A stretch of DNA of 64,000 nucleotides, taken from contig CAVVYA010000006.1 of assembly GCA_963752345.1 (NCBI GenBank), positions 1 through 64,000 of the forward strand, read 5' to 3'. Positions 17,394-25,977 of the stretch are shown in pieces. This stretch comes from CAVVYA01 sp963752345. GTDB lineage: Bacteria > Pseudomonadota > Alphaproteobacteria > SMXQ01. Positions within the stretch are counted from its first letter, which is position 1. The number at the start of each line of letters is the position of its first letter. A model generated the notes under the pieces. It made no database searches. It saw nothing but the letters and a program-made list of their open reading frames with translations, and was not told the DNA's origin. The translations under genes were made by a program, and so were the position numbers.

Positions 17394-18239
17394 TTATTTC
17401 TGTGGCAGCGCGCCGAACAGCTGTGAGAGCTTGCTGGTCGTCGCCTTCAGCATCTTGGCGGGCTCGCCGGTATAGCGGGTGTCCATGGTGCCGACCATGC
17501 CGACCAAAGTCATGCTCATCAGAAGCTGATGGTCACGGCCGAAGATCGGCGCGGCGAGGGCGGCGATCGATGGCCGATGAAGGGCGGTCGCCCGCGCCAG
17601 GCCGTGGTCGAGAATGTCCTGCTTGGTCGCGTCGATGTCGCGCAGGGTGAGTCGCTGGTCGGCGGGAGCGGATTGATTCCAATCCTTCAGGTCGCGGGCC
17701 AGAACCGGGGCGAGCTCGTCGCGATTCCAATAGGCGAGAAAGATGCGGCCGGCCGCGGTGACGGCGACCGAGGCATAAACGCCCTCGCGCACGCGCACCG
17801 ACCAATCCAACCGGCCTTGCTCGCATTTGATGACGACCGGACCCGTCGCGCTCCAGACGCTGAGAATCGCGGCATGGCCCGTCGACTCGGTCAGTTCGCG
17901 CAGCGCATCGGTCGCCAGGCGCACTGTGTCGAGGCGCGCCAGTGTCGCCACGCCGATCCTCATGGCGGCCGGGCCAAGGTCGAACTTGCCCGTCTCCTTG
18001 TCCTGCTGCAGGAAGCCCGTCTCGGTGAGACCCGCCAGGTAACGGGCGATCGTCGTGATCGACATGCCGTTCTTGTGGGCGAGTTCGGTGAGCGTCGCCG
18101 GTGCTTCCAGATTGGAAACGCTCTGGAAGATATTCAGGCCGGTGATCAGGGTCTGATTGGCGGCGCTGTGTGCGCCATCCGCGCGAGGGCGGCCGGTGCG
18201 GTGCGTGCCCGGCCGCGACGTCTTACGCTGGCTCGGCAT
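17394..18239 (-). CDS. IclR-family transcriptional regulator
   Basis: A regulator of about 281 residues. The winged HTH includes LTELAHKNGMSITTIARYLAGLTETGFLQ. The C-terminal effector domain contains LRELTESTGHAAILSVW and AAGRIFLAYWNRDEL. ATG 18239 (MPSQRKTS) has GGGAGAG upstream; ATG 18266 is an alternative. IclR proteins commonly regulate aromatic acid breakdown. Its neighbours are the PrpD-family gene downstream and the racemase-fold and ferB-like genes upstream, all on the same strand. The effector is unknown. Confidence 0.9.
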   Translation of the reverse strand: MPSQRKTSRPGTHRTGRPRADGAHSAANQTLITGLNIFQSVSNLEAPATLTELAHKNGMSITTIARYLAGLTETGFLQQDKETGKFDLGPAAMRIGVATLARLDTVRLATDALRELTESTGHAAILSVWSATGPVVIKCEQGRLDWSVRVREGVYASVAVTAAGRIFLAYWNRDELAPVLARDLKDWNQSAPADQRLTLRDIDATKQDILDHGLARATALHRPSIAALAAPIFGRDHQLLMSMTLVGMVGTMDTRYTGEPAKMLKATTSKLSQLFGALPQK

Positions 18240-18340
18240 TCCGCTCTCCCGCATCTGGACCGACATTCATGGCGTCGATGGCGCTGCGTCGGATCGCAGG
18301 CCAACCGCACTTAGCTAGTAGCGCGGCTGGCCGCACCACT

Positions 18341-19108
18341 TCAAGCCTTCTGGACGAAATCGCTGTAGGACAGCTTGGCGCGCGGATAGGTCAGTGGGCT
18401 CTGGCTCAGGCCGAGGCCGACGCACATCTCCGCGGCGCGGATCGTGATCGACTTGGTGTTGAGCACAGGAACGCCGGTGCGGCGCTGCATCTCCGCCGGA
18501 TCGACGACATAGGGGATCAGCGCGCCGCCGAGCGGGATCACACATTCGGCGCCGGTTTCGCGCACCAGATCCTCGGTCAGCTTGGTGGCGAGATCGGTGA
18601 TTTCGTCCTTGCGCTGGGCGATGTCGCTGCCATAGACGCCGAGGCAGCGGATGTCGGTGACGAAACGCTCCATGCCGTAGTTGCGCAGGATGCGCCAGGT
18701 GTACGGGATGTGCGGCGCCAGCGGCACGATGATGCCGATGCGGTCCGCGAGATTTGTCGCAACATGGATCGTGCTGCGGAAGGGGCCGAGCACCGGAATG
18801 CTGACCGCCAGCCGACCGCCGTCGACCCCGGGATCGAAGGTGTTGCTTTGGATCACCGCGTCATAGCCGTTCTCCGCGGCCCAGACGATTTTGCGGATCA
18901 AGGCCGGCGTCTCCATCATGTGGTCGAGGCCGTTGAGCATCATCTGCTCGCCAAGCGCCTGTTCGACGCGCGCGCCTTCGAAATCATCGGGAAAGCCGAT
19001 CTCCACCTTGGTGCCGGGAGAGGCATAGCTGTTGAGCAGCTTCTCGATCTTGGTCGGATCGTAGACGACCGATTTCTTGGGGGCTTTGTTCAGGAACATG
19101 ATCCGCAT
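18341..19108 (-). CDS. Asp/Glu racemase superfamily protein without the usual cysteine pair
   Basis: A 255-residue protein of the Asp/Glu/hydantoin racemase superfamily. It opens MRIMFLNKAPKK and has AVIQSNTFDPGVDGGR, VSIPVLGPFRSTIHVA and ECVIPLGGALIPY. The family normally uses two catalytic Cys, one in each lobe. Here those places appear as S-N-T-F-D-P-G and P-L-G-G-A, so neither Cys is in place. A different reaction, or loss of racemase activity, is therefore likely. ATG 19108 is chosen for its AGGTGAGA site. It lies downstream of the ferB-like gene, separated by a hairpin at 19162-19199, on the same strand. Confidence 0.78.
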   Translation of the reverse strand: MRIMFLNKAPKKSVVYDPTKIEKLLNSYASPGTKVEIGFPDDFEGARVEQALGEQMMLNGLDHMMETPALIRKIVWAAENGYDAVIQSNTFDPGVDGGRLAVSIPVLGPFRSTIHVATNLADRIGIIVPLAPHIPYTWRILRNYGMERFVTDIRCLGVYGSDIAQRKDEITDLATKLTEDLVRETGAECVIPLGGALIPYVVDPAEMQRRTGVPVLNTKSITIRAAEMCVGLGLSQSPLTYPRAKLSYSDFVQKA

Positions 19109-19161
19109 GAGTCTCACCTGTCGTGATTGTTTGATTTGAAGACGTGTCTGTCGCGGTCGGG

Positions 19162-19199
19162 GCACCCGGCTCGACCCGTGGCGCGGGCCGGCCGGGTGC
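19162..19199 (-). other. Intercistronic hairpin between ferB-like and racemase-fold genes
   Basis: GCACCCGGC (19162-19170) and GCCGGGTGC (19191-19199) are perfect inverted repeats. The loop contains a further short CCCG/CGGG stem. There is no clear T-run. It could be a partial terminator or mRNA-stability element in the leftward transcript. Confidence 0.5.
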
Positions 19200-19208
19200 T
19201 GGCACGGC

Positions 19209-20036
19209 TTACTTGCCGGGGCGCTGGTAGTGGCCCAGGCCGGGACGGTAGCTCTTGTCGTCGAGGAACTGCTTCATGCCCTGCTCGCGACCGCGCTCCG
19301 CGTCGTTCGCCTTGCACGCGTCGTTCTTGGCATTGAGGTAGTCCTGCGCTTCCGGCTCGTTCATGGCGCGCACCGCGCGCACCGCTTCCTTGGTGTAGCG
19401 CAGCGCGGTCGGATTCTTCTCCATCAGCTTCTTGGCCAGCTTAACGACCTCGGCGCGCAGCTCGGCCTTCGGCACGGCGCGGTTGATCAGGCCGATGTCC
19501 TTCGCCACCTTGGCGTCGAACGGATCGCCGGTCATGGCGTAGTAGAGCGCGTCACGGTAGTTCATCACCTGGGTGATGTTCCAGCTCACGATGCCGCCGG
19601 GGATGATGCCCCAGTTCACTTCCGACAGGCCGAACGTCGCGTCTTCCGCGGCGATGGCGAAGTCGCAGGCGCAGAGCTGGGTGAAGGCGCCGCCGAACAG
19701 GAAGCCGTTGACCATCGCGATGGTCGGCTTGGGGAAGCGCGACAGCTTCTGCCAGCGCCATTCGTTGGAGGCGAGACGCGCCTTGTGGCGCGCCGCGGGG
19801 TCCGAATCGGTGTTGCGGAAATAGAGCTTGATGTCCTGGCCGGCGCAGAACGCCTCGCCCGCGCCGGTGATGACCAGCACCTTGGTCTCCGGATCGGTCG
19901 CCAACTCGTCGAGCACGTCGGCCATTTCGAGATGGAGCTGCGGGCTCATGGCGTTGCGCTTCTCGGGACGATTGAAGGTCACCGTCGTGATGCCATCTTC
20001 TTTGTCGACGAGGATGGTCTCGTATTTACCGGCCAT
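19209..20036 (-). CDS. ferB: Feruloyl/p-hydroxycinnamoyl-CoA hydratase-lyase
   Basis: A 275-residue crotonase-fold enzyme that resembles p-hydroxycinnamoyl-CoA hydratase/lyase (HCHL, FerB, Ech) along its full length. Shared features include NRPEKRNAMSP, the oxyanion-hole segment, DIKLYF with Tyr72, FGLSEVNWGI with Ser138/Glu139, and the end GREQGMKQFLDDKSYRPGL, which is characteristic of this subgroup. The reaction is hydration and retro-aldol cleavage of feruloyl-CoA to vanillin plus acetyl-CoA (or the coumaroyl/caffeoyl counterparts). ATG 20036 is preferred over an upstream ATG at 20198 because AAAGGAC precedes it. It is divergent from the ferA-like ligase gene. The exact cinnamate preference is inferred. 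Confidence 0.9.
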   Translation of the reverse strand: MAGKYETILVDKEDGITTVTFNRPEKRNAMSPQLHLEMADVLDELATDPETKVLVITGAGEAFCAGQDIKLYFRNTDSDPAARHKARLASNEWRWQKLSRFPKPTIAMVNGFLFGGAFTQLCACDFAIAAEDATFGLSEVNWGIIPGGIVSWNITQVMNYRDALYYAMTGDPFDAKVAKDIGLINRAVPKAELRAEVVKLAKKLMEKNPTALRYTKEAVRAVRAMNEPEAQDYLNAKNDACKANDAERGREQGMKQFLDDKSYRPGLGHYQRPGK

Positions 20037-20301
20037 AACTGATTGTCCTTTGGTTGTCGGGGCGCGAAGAAATCGGATCGGCGGCGCGCCCGCGTGCCGC
20101 CGAACCGGTGATCCGTTACCGAATAATGGGAAAGTCTTGCAAATATCGGTAAACCGTTGCAAGTTGTTTTTGCGCGGGCCACCGCCGAGGGGAGTCATCC
20201 GCCGCCAGGCGGACTCGGATCGTGGCGCGCGTGATTGCGAATTTAAACGTCAACCCGAGTGGCCGCGGCCGCTCTACAGGTCGTGCGGGGCAGGGATATT
20301 C
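20037..20301. promoter_or_regulatory. Divergent ferB/ferA promoter region with dyad at 20136-20163
   Basis: The 265 bases between the divergent hydratase-lyase and ligase genes carry CTTGCAA-N14-TTGCAAG at 20136-20163. A second imperfect dyad overlaps it (GTTACCGA and TCGGTAAAC around 20116-20154). Hydroxycinnamate genes are often repressed by a MarR-type or other regulator released by the CoA thioester. No such regulator gene is adjacent, but the IclR gene at 17394 is a candidate. Confidence 0.5.
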
Positions 20302-22509
20302 GTGAGCACTCGGATCAAAGACACGCAGGGTGACGCGCTGAGCGCGTGGGAAAGCCGGGCCGTCGCGCAGGTCGATGCGCTGCTCAATCCCCGCAACGTG
20401 GTGATCGTCGGCGCCAGCGACCGCAAGGGGAGCTGGACCGAGAAGGTCTACGAAAATCTCCGGCGCTACGAATTCAAGGGCGCGGTCTACCCGATCAATC
20501 CCAAGCGCGCCGAGATCTGGGGCGTGCCCTGTTTCGCCGACTGGGCCGCGCTTCCCGAGAAGCCCGATCACCTCGCCATCCTGGTGCCCGCCGCTGCGGT
20601 TGCCGGCGTGTTGCGCGAGGGTGCTGCGGCCGGCGCGCGCAGCGCCACCATCTTCACCTCGGGCTTCGAGGAATCCGACGGACCGGAGGGCGCGGCACTC
20701 GCCCGGGAACTGGAGCTTGCGGTGCGCGAAACCGGCCTCGCGGTCTCGGGGCCGAACTGCTTCGGCAATCTGTCGTCGAGTTCCTCGCTGGTGACCATTC
20801 CCGATGGCCGCGCCCAGAGCGTGGCGTCCGGCCCGGTCGCTATCGTCGCCCAGAGCGGCGGCATCGGCATGGCGATCAAGCGCACCCTGGAGGAGCGCGG
20901 CGCGCGCGTCGGTTATGTGGTGACCAGCGGCAACGAGACCGGTCTGACGACGGCCGATTACATCCGCTATTTCGTCACCGTGCCGCACGTGAAGGCGATC
21001 GTCTGCTACCTCGAAGCCGTGCGCGACCGCGACGGCTTCCTCGCCGCTTGCCGTGCCGCGCGCGCGGTGGACAAACCGGTGATCGTGATGAAGCTCGGCA
21101 CGTCGGTCCAGGGCCGCGCCGCTGCCTTGGCCCATACCGGGGCGCTTGCCGGGACTGCGGCGTCATTCGATGCCATCGCCGGCGTGTCCGGCGCGATCCG
21201 CGTCGGCAATCTCGACGATCTGGTCGAGGTCACGGAGTACGCGCTGCACGCCAGGCTGCCCCAGAGCAACGGGCTCGCCGCCATCACCTTCTCCGGCGGA
21301 TTGCGCGGCATGCTGCTCGACGCCGCCGAACGCAACGGCGTGCAGTTCGCCGCACTCCAGGACGCGACCCGCGAGGAGATGAGCAAGCTGCTCGGCGTCG
21401 GCGCCGGCGTCGGCAATCCGGTCGATGGCGGGTTCGCCGCGGTGAGCAGCCAGGAAACCTATCTCAAGTGCGTCGAGCTCATGCTCAATGATCCGGGCGT
21501 CGATCTATTGCTGCTGCAGGAGGAACTGCCGCGCGGCCCCGGTGCCGAAGCGAAGGAATCGAACCTGCGTAAGATCGAGGAGCTGGCGACGCGGGTCGCC
21601 AAGCCGATCGCTTATACTTCGATGATCTCTTACGGGCTGAACGACTATAGCCGCGCCCTGCGCGCGGAACTGCCCCATCTGCCATTCCTCCAGGAGGTCG
21701 ACAAGTCGCTGCGCGCCGTCGCGCGCATCATCCATTACGCGACCAGCGGCATGCCCGTGATTGCCGGATCGGCGTCGGAAGGCACCCGCGAGGTCGCCAC
21801 GAAGCTCGGCGAGCTGGCGCGCCGCATGGACAAGGCCTCCGCGCTGAGCGAGCCGGTTTCGAAGGAAGTGCTGCGCGCCTACGGCGTTCCGGTGCTCGCC
21901 GAGCAGATCGTGCGCACGGCGGACGAGGCGGCCGATGTGGCCGAGAAGCTGGGATTTCCGGTGGTGATGAAGGCCGTTTCGGCCGACCTGCCGCATAAGA
22001 CGGAAGCGGGCGCGGTCAAATTGGGGCTTGCCTCGCGGAGCGACGTCAAGGCAGCCTATAGCCAGATTATCGCGAACGTCAAAGCTTACAACCCGAAGGC
22101 GCGCCTCGAAGGCGTGATCGTGTCGCCGCAGGTTTCCGGCGGCCTGGAGCTGGTGTTGGGCATCAGCCGCGACCCGGAAGTCGGCGCGGTGGTGATGTTC
22201 GGTTTGGGCGGCATCGGCGTCGACCTGCATGGCGATGTGGCGTTCAGCCACCCGATGCTGGACGAGGCGGAGGCCAACAAGCTGATCGACCGCACCAAGG
22301 CGGCGAAGCTGATCGACGGCTATCGCGGTCAGCGCGGCTATGACCGCGCGGCGGTGGCCCGCGCTCTGGTCGCGCTTGGCGCGCTCGCCAGGGATTTGGG
22401 CGACGTGATCGAGGCGGTCGACGTCAATCCGTTCGTGGCGCTGCCCGAAGGCGGCTATGCCCTCGACGGGCTCGTGGTGGTGCGTCCGCATGCAGAAAAT
22501 TCGAAATAA
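20302..22509 (+). CDS. ferA: Feruloyl-CoA synthetase-like, NDP-forming acyl-CoA ligase
   Basis: A 735-residue single-chain NDP-forming acyl-CoA ligase. The order is a CoA-binding Rossmann domain (VVIVGASDRKGSW near residue 33), two succinyl-CoA-ligase-like domains with the phosphohistidine motif AHTGALAG (His278), then an ATP-grasp domain from about residue 515 (SKEVLRAYGVPV, PVVMKAVSADLPHKTEAGAV). The sphingomonad FerA feruloyl-CoA synthetase is of this superfamily, and the divergent HCHL-type gene next door supports that role. The GTG start at 20302 follows CAGGGATATTC. Upstream in-frame codons would extend it into the divergent promoter. Acetate-CoA or pimeloyl-CoA ligase activity is possible but less favoured by context. 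Confidence 0.85.
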   Translation: MSTRIKDTQGDALSAWESRAVAQVDALLNPRNVVIVGASDRKGSWTEKVYENLRRYEFKGAVYPINPKRAEIWGVPCFADWAALPEKPDHLAILVPAAAVAGVLREGAAAGARSATIFTSGFEESDGPEGAALARELELAVRETGLAVSGPNCFGNLSSSSSLVTIPDGRAQSVASGPVAIVAQSGGIGMAIKRTLEERGARVGYVVTSGNETGLTTADYIRYFVTVPHVKAIVCYLEAVRDRDGFLAACRAARAVDKPVIVMKLGTSVQGRAAALAHTGALAGTAASFDAIAGVSGAIRVGNLDDLVEVTEYALHARLPQSNGLAAITFSGGLRGMLLDAAERNGVQFAALQDATREEMSKLLGVGAGVGNPVDGGFAAVSSQETYLKCVELMLNDPGVDLLLLQEELPRGPGAEAKESNLRKIEELATRVAKPIAYTSMISYGLNDYSRALRAELPHLPFLQEVDKSLRAVARIIHYATSGMPVIAGSASEGTREVATKLGELARRMDKASALSEPVSKEVLRAYGVPVLAEQIVRTADEAADVAEKLGFPVVMKAVSADLPHKTEAGAVKLGLASRSDVKAAYSQIIANVKAYNPKARLEGVIVSPQVSGGLELVLGISRDPEVGAVVMFGLGGIGVDLHGDVAFSHPMLDEAEANKLIDRTKAAKLIDGYRGQRGYDRAAVARALVALGALARDLGDVIEAVDVNPFVALPEGGYALDGLVVVRPHAENSK

Positions 22510-22535
22510 CCGTATCGAGTAGGGGAAAACGACCC

Positions 22536-23642
22536 ATGGCGACCAAACAAATCATCGAACGCGTCGAAGTCATTCCCGTGCGCGTCCCCTATCCGCGTCC
22601 CATGCAGTGGGCGACGGTGCGCGAGGATGCGGCGAGCTACGGCCTGCTCAAGATCACCACGAAGGACGGTCTCGTCGGCGTCGCCGAGGGCACGGTCAAG
22701 ACGACCTGGACCGGCACCACTCTCAAGTCGCTCGTCGTGGCCGTCGAGGAACTGTTCGCGCCGGCGCTGAAGGGCCTCGACATCGACGACGAGAAGGCGC
22801 TGGCCAAGGTCTGGCGCATCCGCGAGCACAGCCTGGCCAAGGCAATGATCGACGTCGCCATCTGGGACATCCGCTCCCAGGTCGCCGGCAAGCCGCTCTA
22901 TGCCCTGTGGGGCGGCAAGCGCGAGGTGCCCGTGTCGTGGGTCGTCACCCGCCAGCCGCCGAAAGAAATGGCGCGCGAGGCCGAGGACATCTGCGGCAAG
23001 TACGGCATCAAGGCGCTCAAGGTGAAGGGTGGCCAGGGCGTCGAGACCGATATGGAAGCGTTCGATGCGATCCGCAGCGCGATCGGCGACAGCGTGCTCA
23101 TCTACATCGATCCGAACCGCGAGTACAGCGTCGAGCAGACGCCTTCGTACGTCAATCAGCTCGCTGACCGCGGCATCGTGATGTGCGAAGATCCCTGCAT
23201 GTTCGCGCCCAACCGCGCGTTCGCCGAGCTTCAGGCCAAGTGCCGGATTCCCTTCCTCGTCGAGGCGGATTGCCGCGACTTCGACACCATGAAGCTGTTC
23301 GTCGAGAACGGCGCCAAGGCGTTCAACCTGAAGCTGCAGAAAGCGCGCGGCTTTACCGAGAACTGGCAGATCGCCCGCTATGCGGACACGCATGGCTGCT
23401 CCGTCAACATGGGCCTGTTCGGCGAAAGCTCGCTTGGCTCGATGGCGGCGCTGCATTTCTCGGCCGCCCTGCCGGAGAGCAGCAAGAAGCTGCCGTCGGA
23501 AACCTCGCTCTTCCTCATGCTCGGCGAGGAATTCGTCAAAGAGCCGCTGAAGGTGCGCGACGGCATCACCATGCTGCCGGAAGAGCCCGGCATGGTGAAC
23601 GCCGTCGATTGGAAGCGCGTCGAGCATTTCCGGGTCCATTGA
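22536..23642 (+). CDS. Enolase-superfamily enzyme, muconate cycloisomerase (MLE) subgroup, copy 1
   Basis: A 368-residue mandelate racemase/muconate lactonizing family protein. It has an N-terminal capping domain, then a barrel with the catalytic L-K-V-K-G-G pair, metal ligands in IYIDPN, MCEDP and VEADC, and the late FNLKLQK lysine. The K-x-K plus terminal K pattern is that of the MLE subgroup (cycloisomerases, racemases, epimerases, o-succinylbenzoate synthases). It starts 26 bases after the ferA-like gene and is followed 17 bases later by a paralogue, so all three probably share a transcript. The position suggests processing of an aromatic ring-cleavage product, but a racemase or epimerase function cannot be excluded. 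Confidence 0.88.
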   Translation: MATKQIIERVEVIPVRVPYPRPMQWATVREDAASYGLLKITTKDGLVGVAEGTVKTTWTGTTLKSLVVAVEELFAPALKGLDIDDEKALAKVWRIREHSLAKAMIDVAIWDIRSQVAGKPLYALWGGKREVPVSWVVTRQPPKEMAREAEDICGKYGIKALKVKGGQGVETDMEAFDAIRSAIGDSVLIYIDPNREYSVEQTPSYVNQLADRGIVMCEDPCMFAPNRAFAELQAKCRIPFLVEADCRDFDTMKLFVENGAKAFNLKLQKARGFTENWQIARYADTHGCSVNMGLFGESSLGSMAALHFSAALPESSKKLPSETSLFLMLGEEFVKEPLKVRDGITMLPEEPGMVNAVDWKRVEHFRVH

Positions 23643-23659
23643 AGGCCGAACGACCGATC

Positions 23660-24760
23660 ATGCCGACGACCCTGGCCCGCCTCGAAACCTTCCCGGTAAG
23701 GCTCCCGTACCACCGCCCGATCAAATGGGCCTCGGTGCAGGAGGATGGCGCCGACTATCTCATCCTCAAGCTCACCACGCGCGAGGGCGTGGTCGGCGTC
23801 GCCGAGGGAACCGTGAAGCCGACCTGGACCGGCGCCACGCTGCGCAGTCTCATGGTGGTGTTCGAGGAACTATTCGTGCCGCGTCTCGCCGGCGTGGACC
23901 TGTCGGATCCGGCGGCCGTCAGGAAGGCAACCGGCGGATTGCCGGGGCACGAGATCGCCAAGGCCATGATCGACACCGCCTGCTGGGACATCGTCTCGCA
24001 ACTGCAGGGCAGGCCGCTGTGGCAGATGTGGGGCGGTACGCCGACGGTGCCCGTTTCCTGTTCGGTTACGCGCCAGTCGCTCGAGCGCATGGCGGCCGAA
24101 GCCCAGCAGATGACCCAGGGGCAGGGCGTGCGCGCGCTGAAGCTCAAGGGCGGCCAGGGCGTCCAGGAGGATTGCGCCAACGTGCGCGCGATCCGCGACG
24201 CCGTGGGCGAGCTGGTCATTCTCTATGTGGACACCAACAGCGCGTATCGCGCGGAGATCGTGCCGGATTACGTGGCGCGCCTCGCCGAATTCGATGTCCG
24301 CATGGTGGAAGACCCGTGTAAGCTGATGCCGACCGAGGGTTTTGCCGAGTTGCAGGGCCTCTGCCCCATGCCGATCATCGTCGACGACGGCTGCACCGGC
24401 GCCTTGATGGCGCGGCTGTTCCTCGATCGGGGCGCCCAGTCCGTCGTGCTCAAAACCGGTCGTTTCGGCTTCAGCGAGAATCGCGCCATGGCTCAGCTCG
24501 CTGCGGAAAAGGGCTGCGAGGTGCATGTCAACGTGCTCGGAGGCAGCAGCTTGGCGACCATCGCATCGCTGCAGCTCGCCGCGGCGGTCCACGGCCGCAA
24601 CAACGTTTTGCCCGCGGAGGCCGCATTCTTCGTGCAGCTCCGCGAGGAGTATGTCCACCAGCCCACGGTCATCCAGGATGGCTGCATCAGCCTGCCGGCT
24701 GAGCCTGGCTTTCACCGCTTCATCGACTGGGACCGCGTGCAGCGCTTGCGGCCCAACTGA
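23660..24760 (+). CDS. Enolase-superfamily enzyme, MLE subgroup, copy 2
   Basis: A 366-residue paralogue of the preceding gene, with shared stretches such as GVAEGTVKPTWTGATLRSL. Catalytic features are L-K-L-K-G-G, LYVDTN, MVEDPC, IIVDDG and SVVLKTGRFG. ATG 23660 gives the same N-terminus as copy 1; upstream codons are only read-through of another frame. It is directly followed by a Bug receptor gene. Because both copies keep all acid/base and metal residues, they likely act on related substrates or opposite stereoisomers (inference). Confidence 0.88.
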   Translation: MPTTLARLETFPVRLPYHRPIKWASVQEDGADYLILKLTTREGVVGVAEGTVKPTWTGATLRSLMVVFEELFVPRLAGVDLSDPAAVRKATGGLPGHEIAKAMIDTACWDIVSQLQGRPLWQMWGGTPTVPVSCSVTRQSLERMAAEAQQMTQGQGVRALKLKGGQGVQEDCANVRAIRDAVGELVILYVDTNSAYRAEIVPDYVARLAEFDVRMVEDPCKLMPTEGFAELQGLCPMPIIVDDGCTGALMARLFLDRGAQSVVLKTGRFGFSENRAMAQLAAEKGCEVHVNVLGGSSLATIASLQLAAAVHGRNNVLPAEAAFFVQLREEYVHQPTVIQDGCISLPAEPGFHRFIDWDRVQRLRPN

Positions 24761-24801
24761 CGATGGAATTCATGACACGCGACAAGAAGGAGATCACCAC
24801 T

Positions 24802-25836
24802 ATGCAGAAAATTATCGCGGCAGCCGCATTCGGCTCCGCCCTCGCGCTCCTGGCCCAGGCTCCCGCCCAGGCGCAGAGCGTCGAGCAGTTCTACAAGAAG
24901 AACGATCAGATCCGCATGATCGTCGGCTTCAATGCCGGCGACGGCTATGACGTGTGGGCGCGCACCCTCAGCCGCCACATGGGCAAGCACATCCCGGGCA
25001 ATCCGATTTTCCTGGTCCAGAACATGCCGGGCGCCGGCAGCGTCAACGTCGGCAATTACCTCTATGAGGTGGCGCCGAAGGACGGCACCGTGATGGGCTC
25101 GTTCTCGCGCAACCTGCCGTCACAGGCCCTCGTCGGCCTGAAGGGCATCAAATTCGACCCGCGCAAGTTCGGCTGGATCGGCACCACGGAGCTGTCGAGC
25201 CGCATCTGCATCGTGATGTCCAAGGTACCGGTGCATAACATCGAAGACCTGAAGAAGACGCAGGTCGTCATGGGCGGCACGGGCCTGGGCAGCGCGCCGT
25301 CGTTCCTGCCGGTGGTGATCAACGAGCTGCTCGATACCAAGTTCAAGGTCATCCACGGCTACCGCGGCGCCAGCGATTCGCTGCTCGCCATGGAGAAGGG
25401 CGAATCCGACGGCATGTGCCAGAGCTATTCCTCGCTGATGGGCACGCGGCCCCATTGGTTCAAGGACGGTACCGTGCGCATCCTGTTCAACACCGAGCAG
25501 CAGCGCAATCCGGACCTGCCCAACGTGCCGAGCATCTTCGAGTTCATGCCGGACACGGAGACCCGGCAGCTGATGAACTTCTTCACCTCGACCAGCGAGT
25601 TCGGCCGTCCCTTCGTGGCGCCGCCGAGCCTGCCGGCCGACCGCCTCCAGGCCCTGCGCGCGGCGTTCGACGCCACCGTGAAGGACACGGCGTTCATCGA
25701 GGATGCCACGCGCCAGAAGCTCGAGGTCACATACAAGACCGGTGTCGAACTCGAGAAGATGGTCAACGACCTGTTCGAGACGCCGAAGCACCTGGTCGAC
25801 AAGGCGATCGAGCTGGTGCCCGACGTCGCGAAGTAA
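24802..25836 (+). CDS. Bug-family periplasmic solute receptor
   Basis: A 344-residue receptor. ATG 24802 follows AAGGAG and begins a clear signal peptide (MQKIIAAAAFGSALALLAQ) with cleavage near AQAQS. An ATG at 24763 would only add a charged leader. The Bug loop is IRMIVGFNAGDGYDVWAR, and VVMGGTGLGSAPSFLPVVIN follows. It is more similar to the next gene than to the module receptors at 0-12 kb. The gap after the second enolase-superfamily gene is short, so it probably belongs to the ferA-MLE transcript and may bind a lignin-derived acid. Confidence 0.9.
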   Translation: MQKIIAAAAFGSALALLAQAPAQAQSVEQFYKKNDQIRMIVGFNAGDGYDVWARTLSRHMGKHIPGNPIFLVQNMPGAGSVNVGNYLYEVAPKDGTVMGSFSRNLPSQALVGLKGIKFDPRKFGWIGTTELSSRICIVMSKVPVHNIEDLKKTQVVMGGTGLGSAPSFLPVVINELLDTKFKVIHGYRGASDSLLAMEKGESDGMCQSYSSLMGTRPHWFKDGTVRILFNTEQQRNPDLPNVPSIFEFMPDTETRQLMNFFTSTSEFGRPFVAPPSLPADRLQALRAAFDATVKDTAFIEDATRQKLEVTYKTGVELEKMVNDLFETPKHLVDKAIELVPDVAK

Positions 25837-25977
25837 GCGGAATCCCGCCGGGAAGCGGGGCGCGTCCTTTCCTCGGTGAGGGGGGACGCGTACCGCCGCT
25901 CGCGGATCTTGGTCGTATAGAATGAATGGCCCGGCACTCTGTCATTCGCCAGGCCCTCCGAAAGAGAGCGTAACCGT

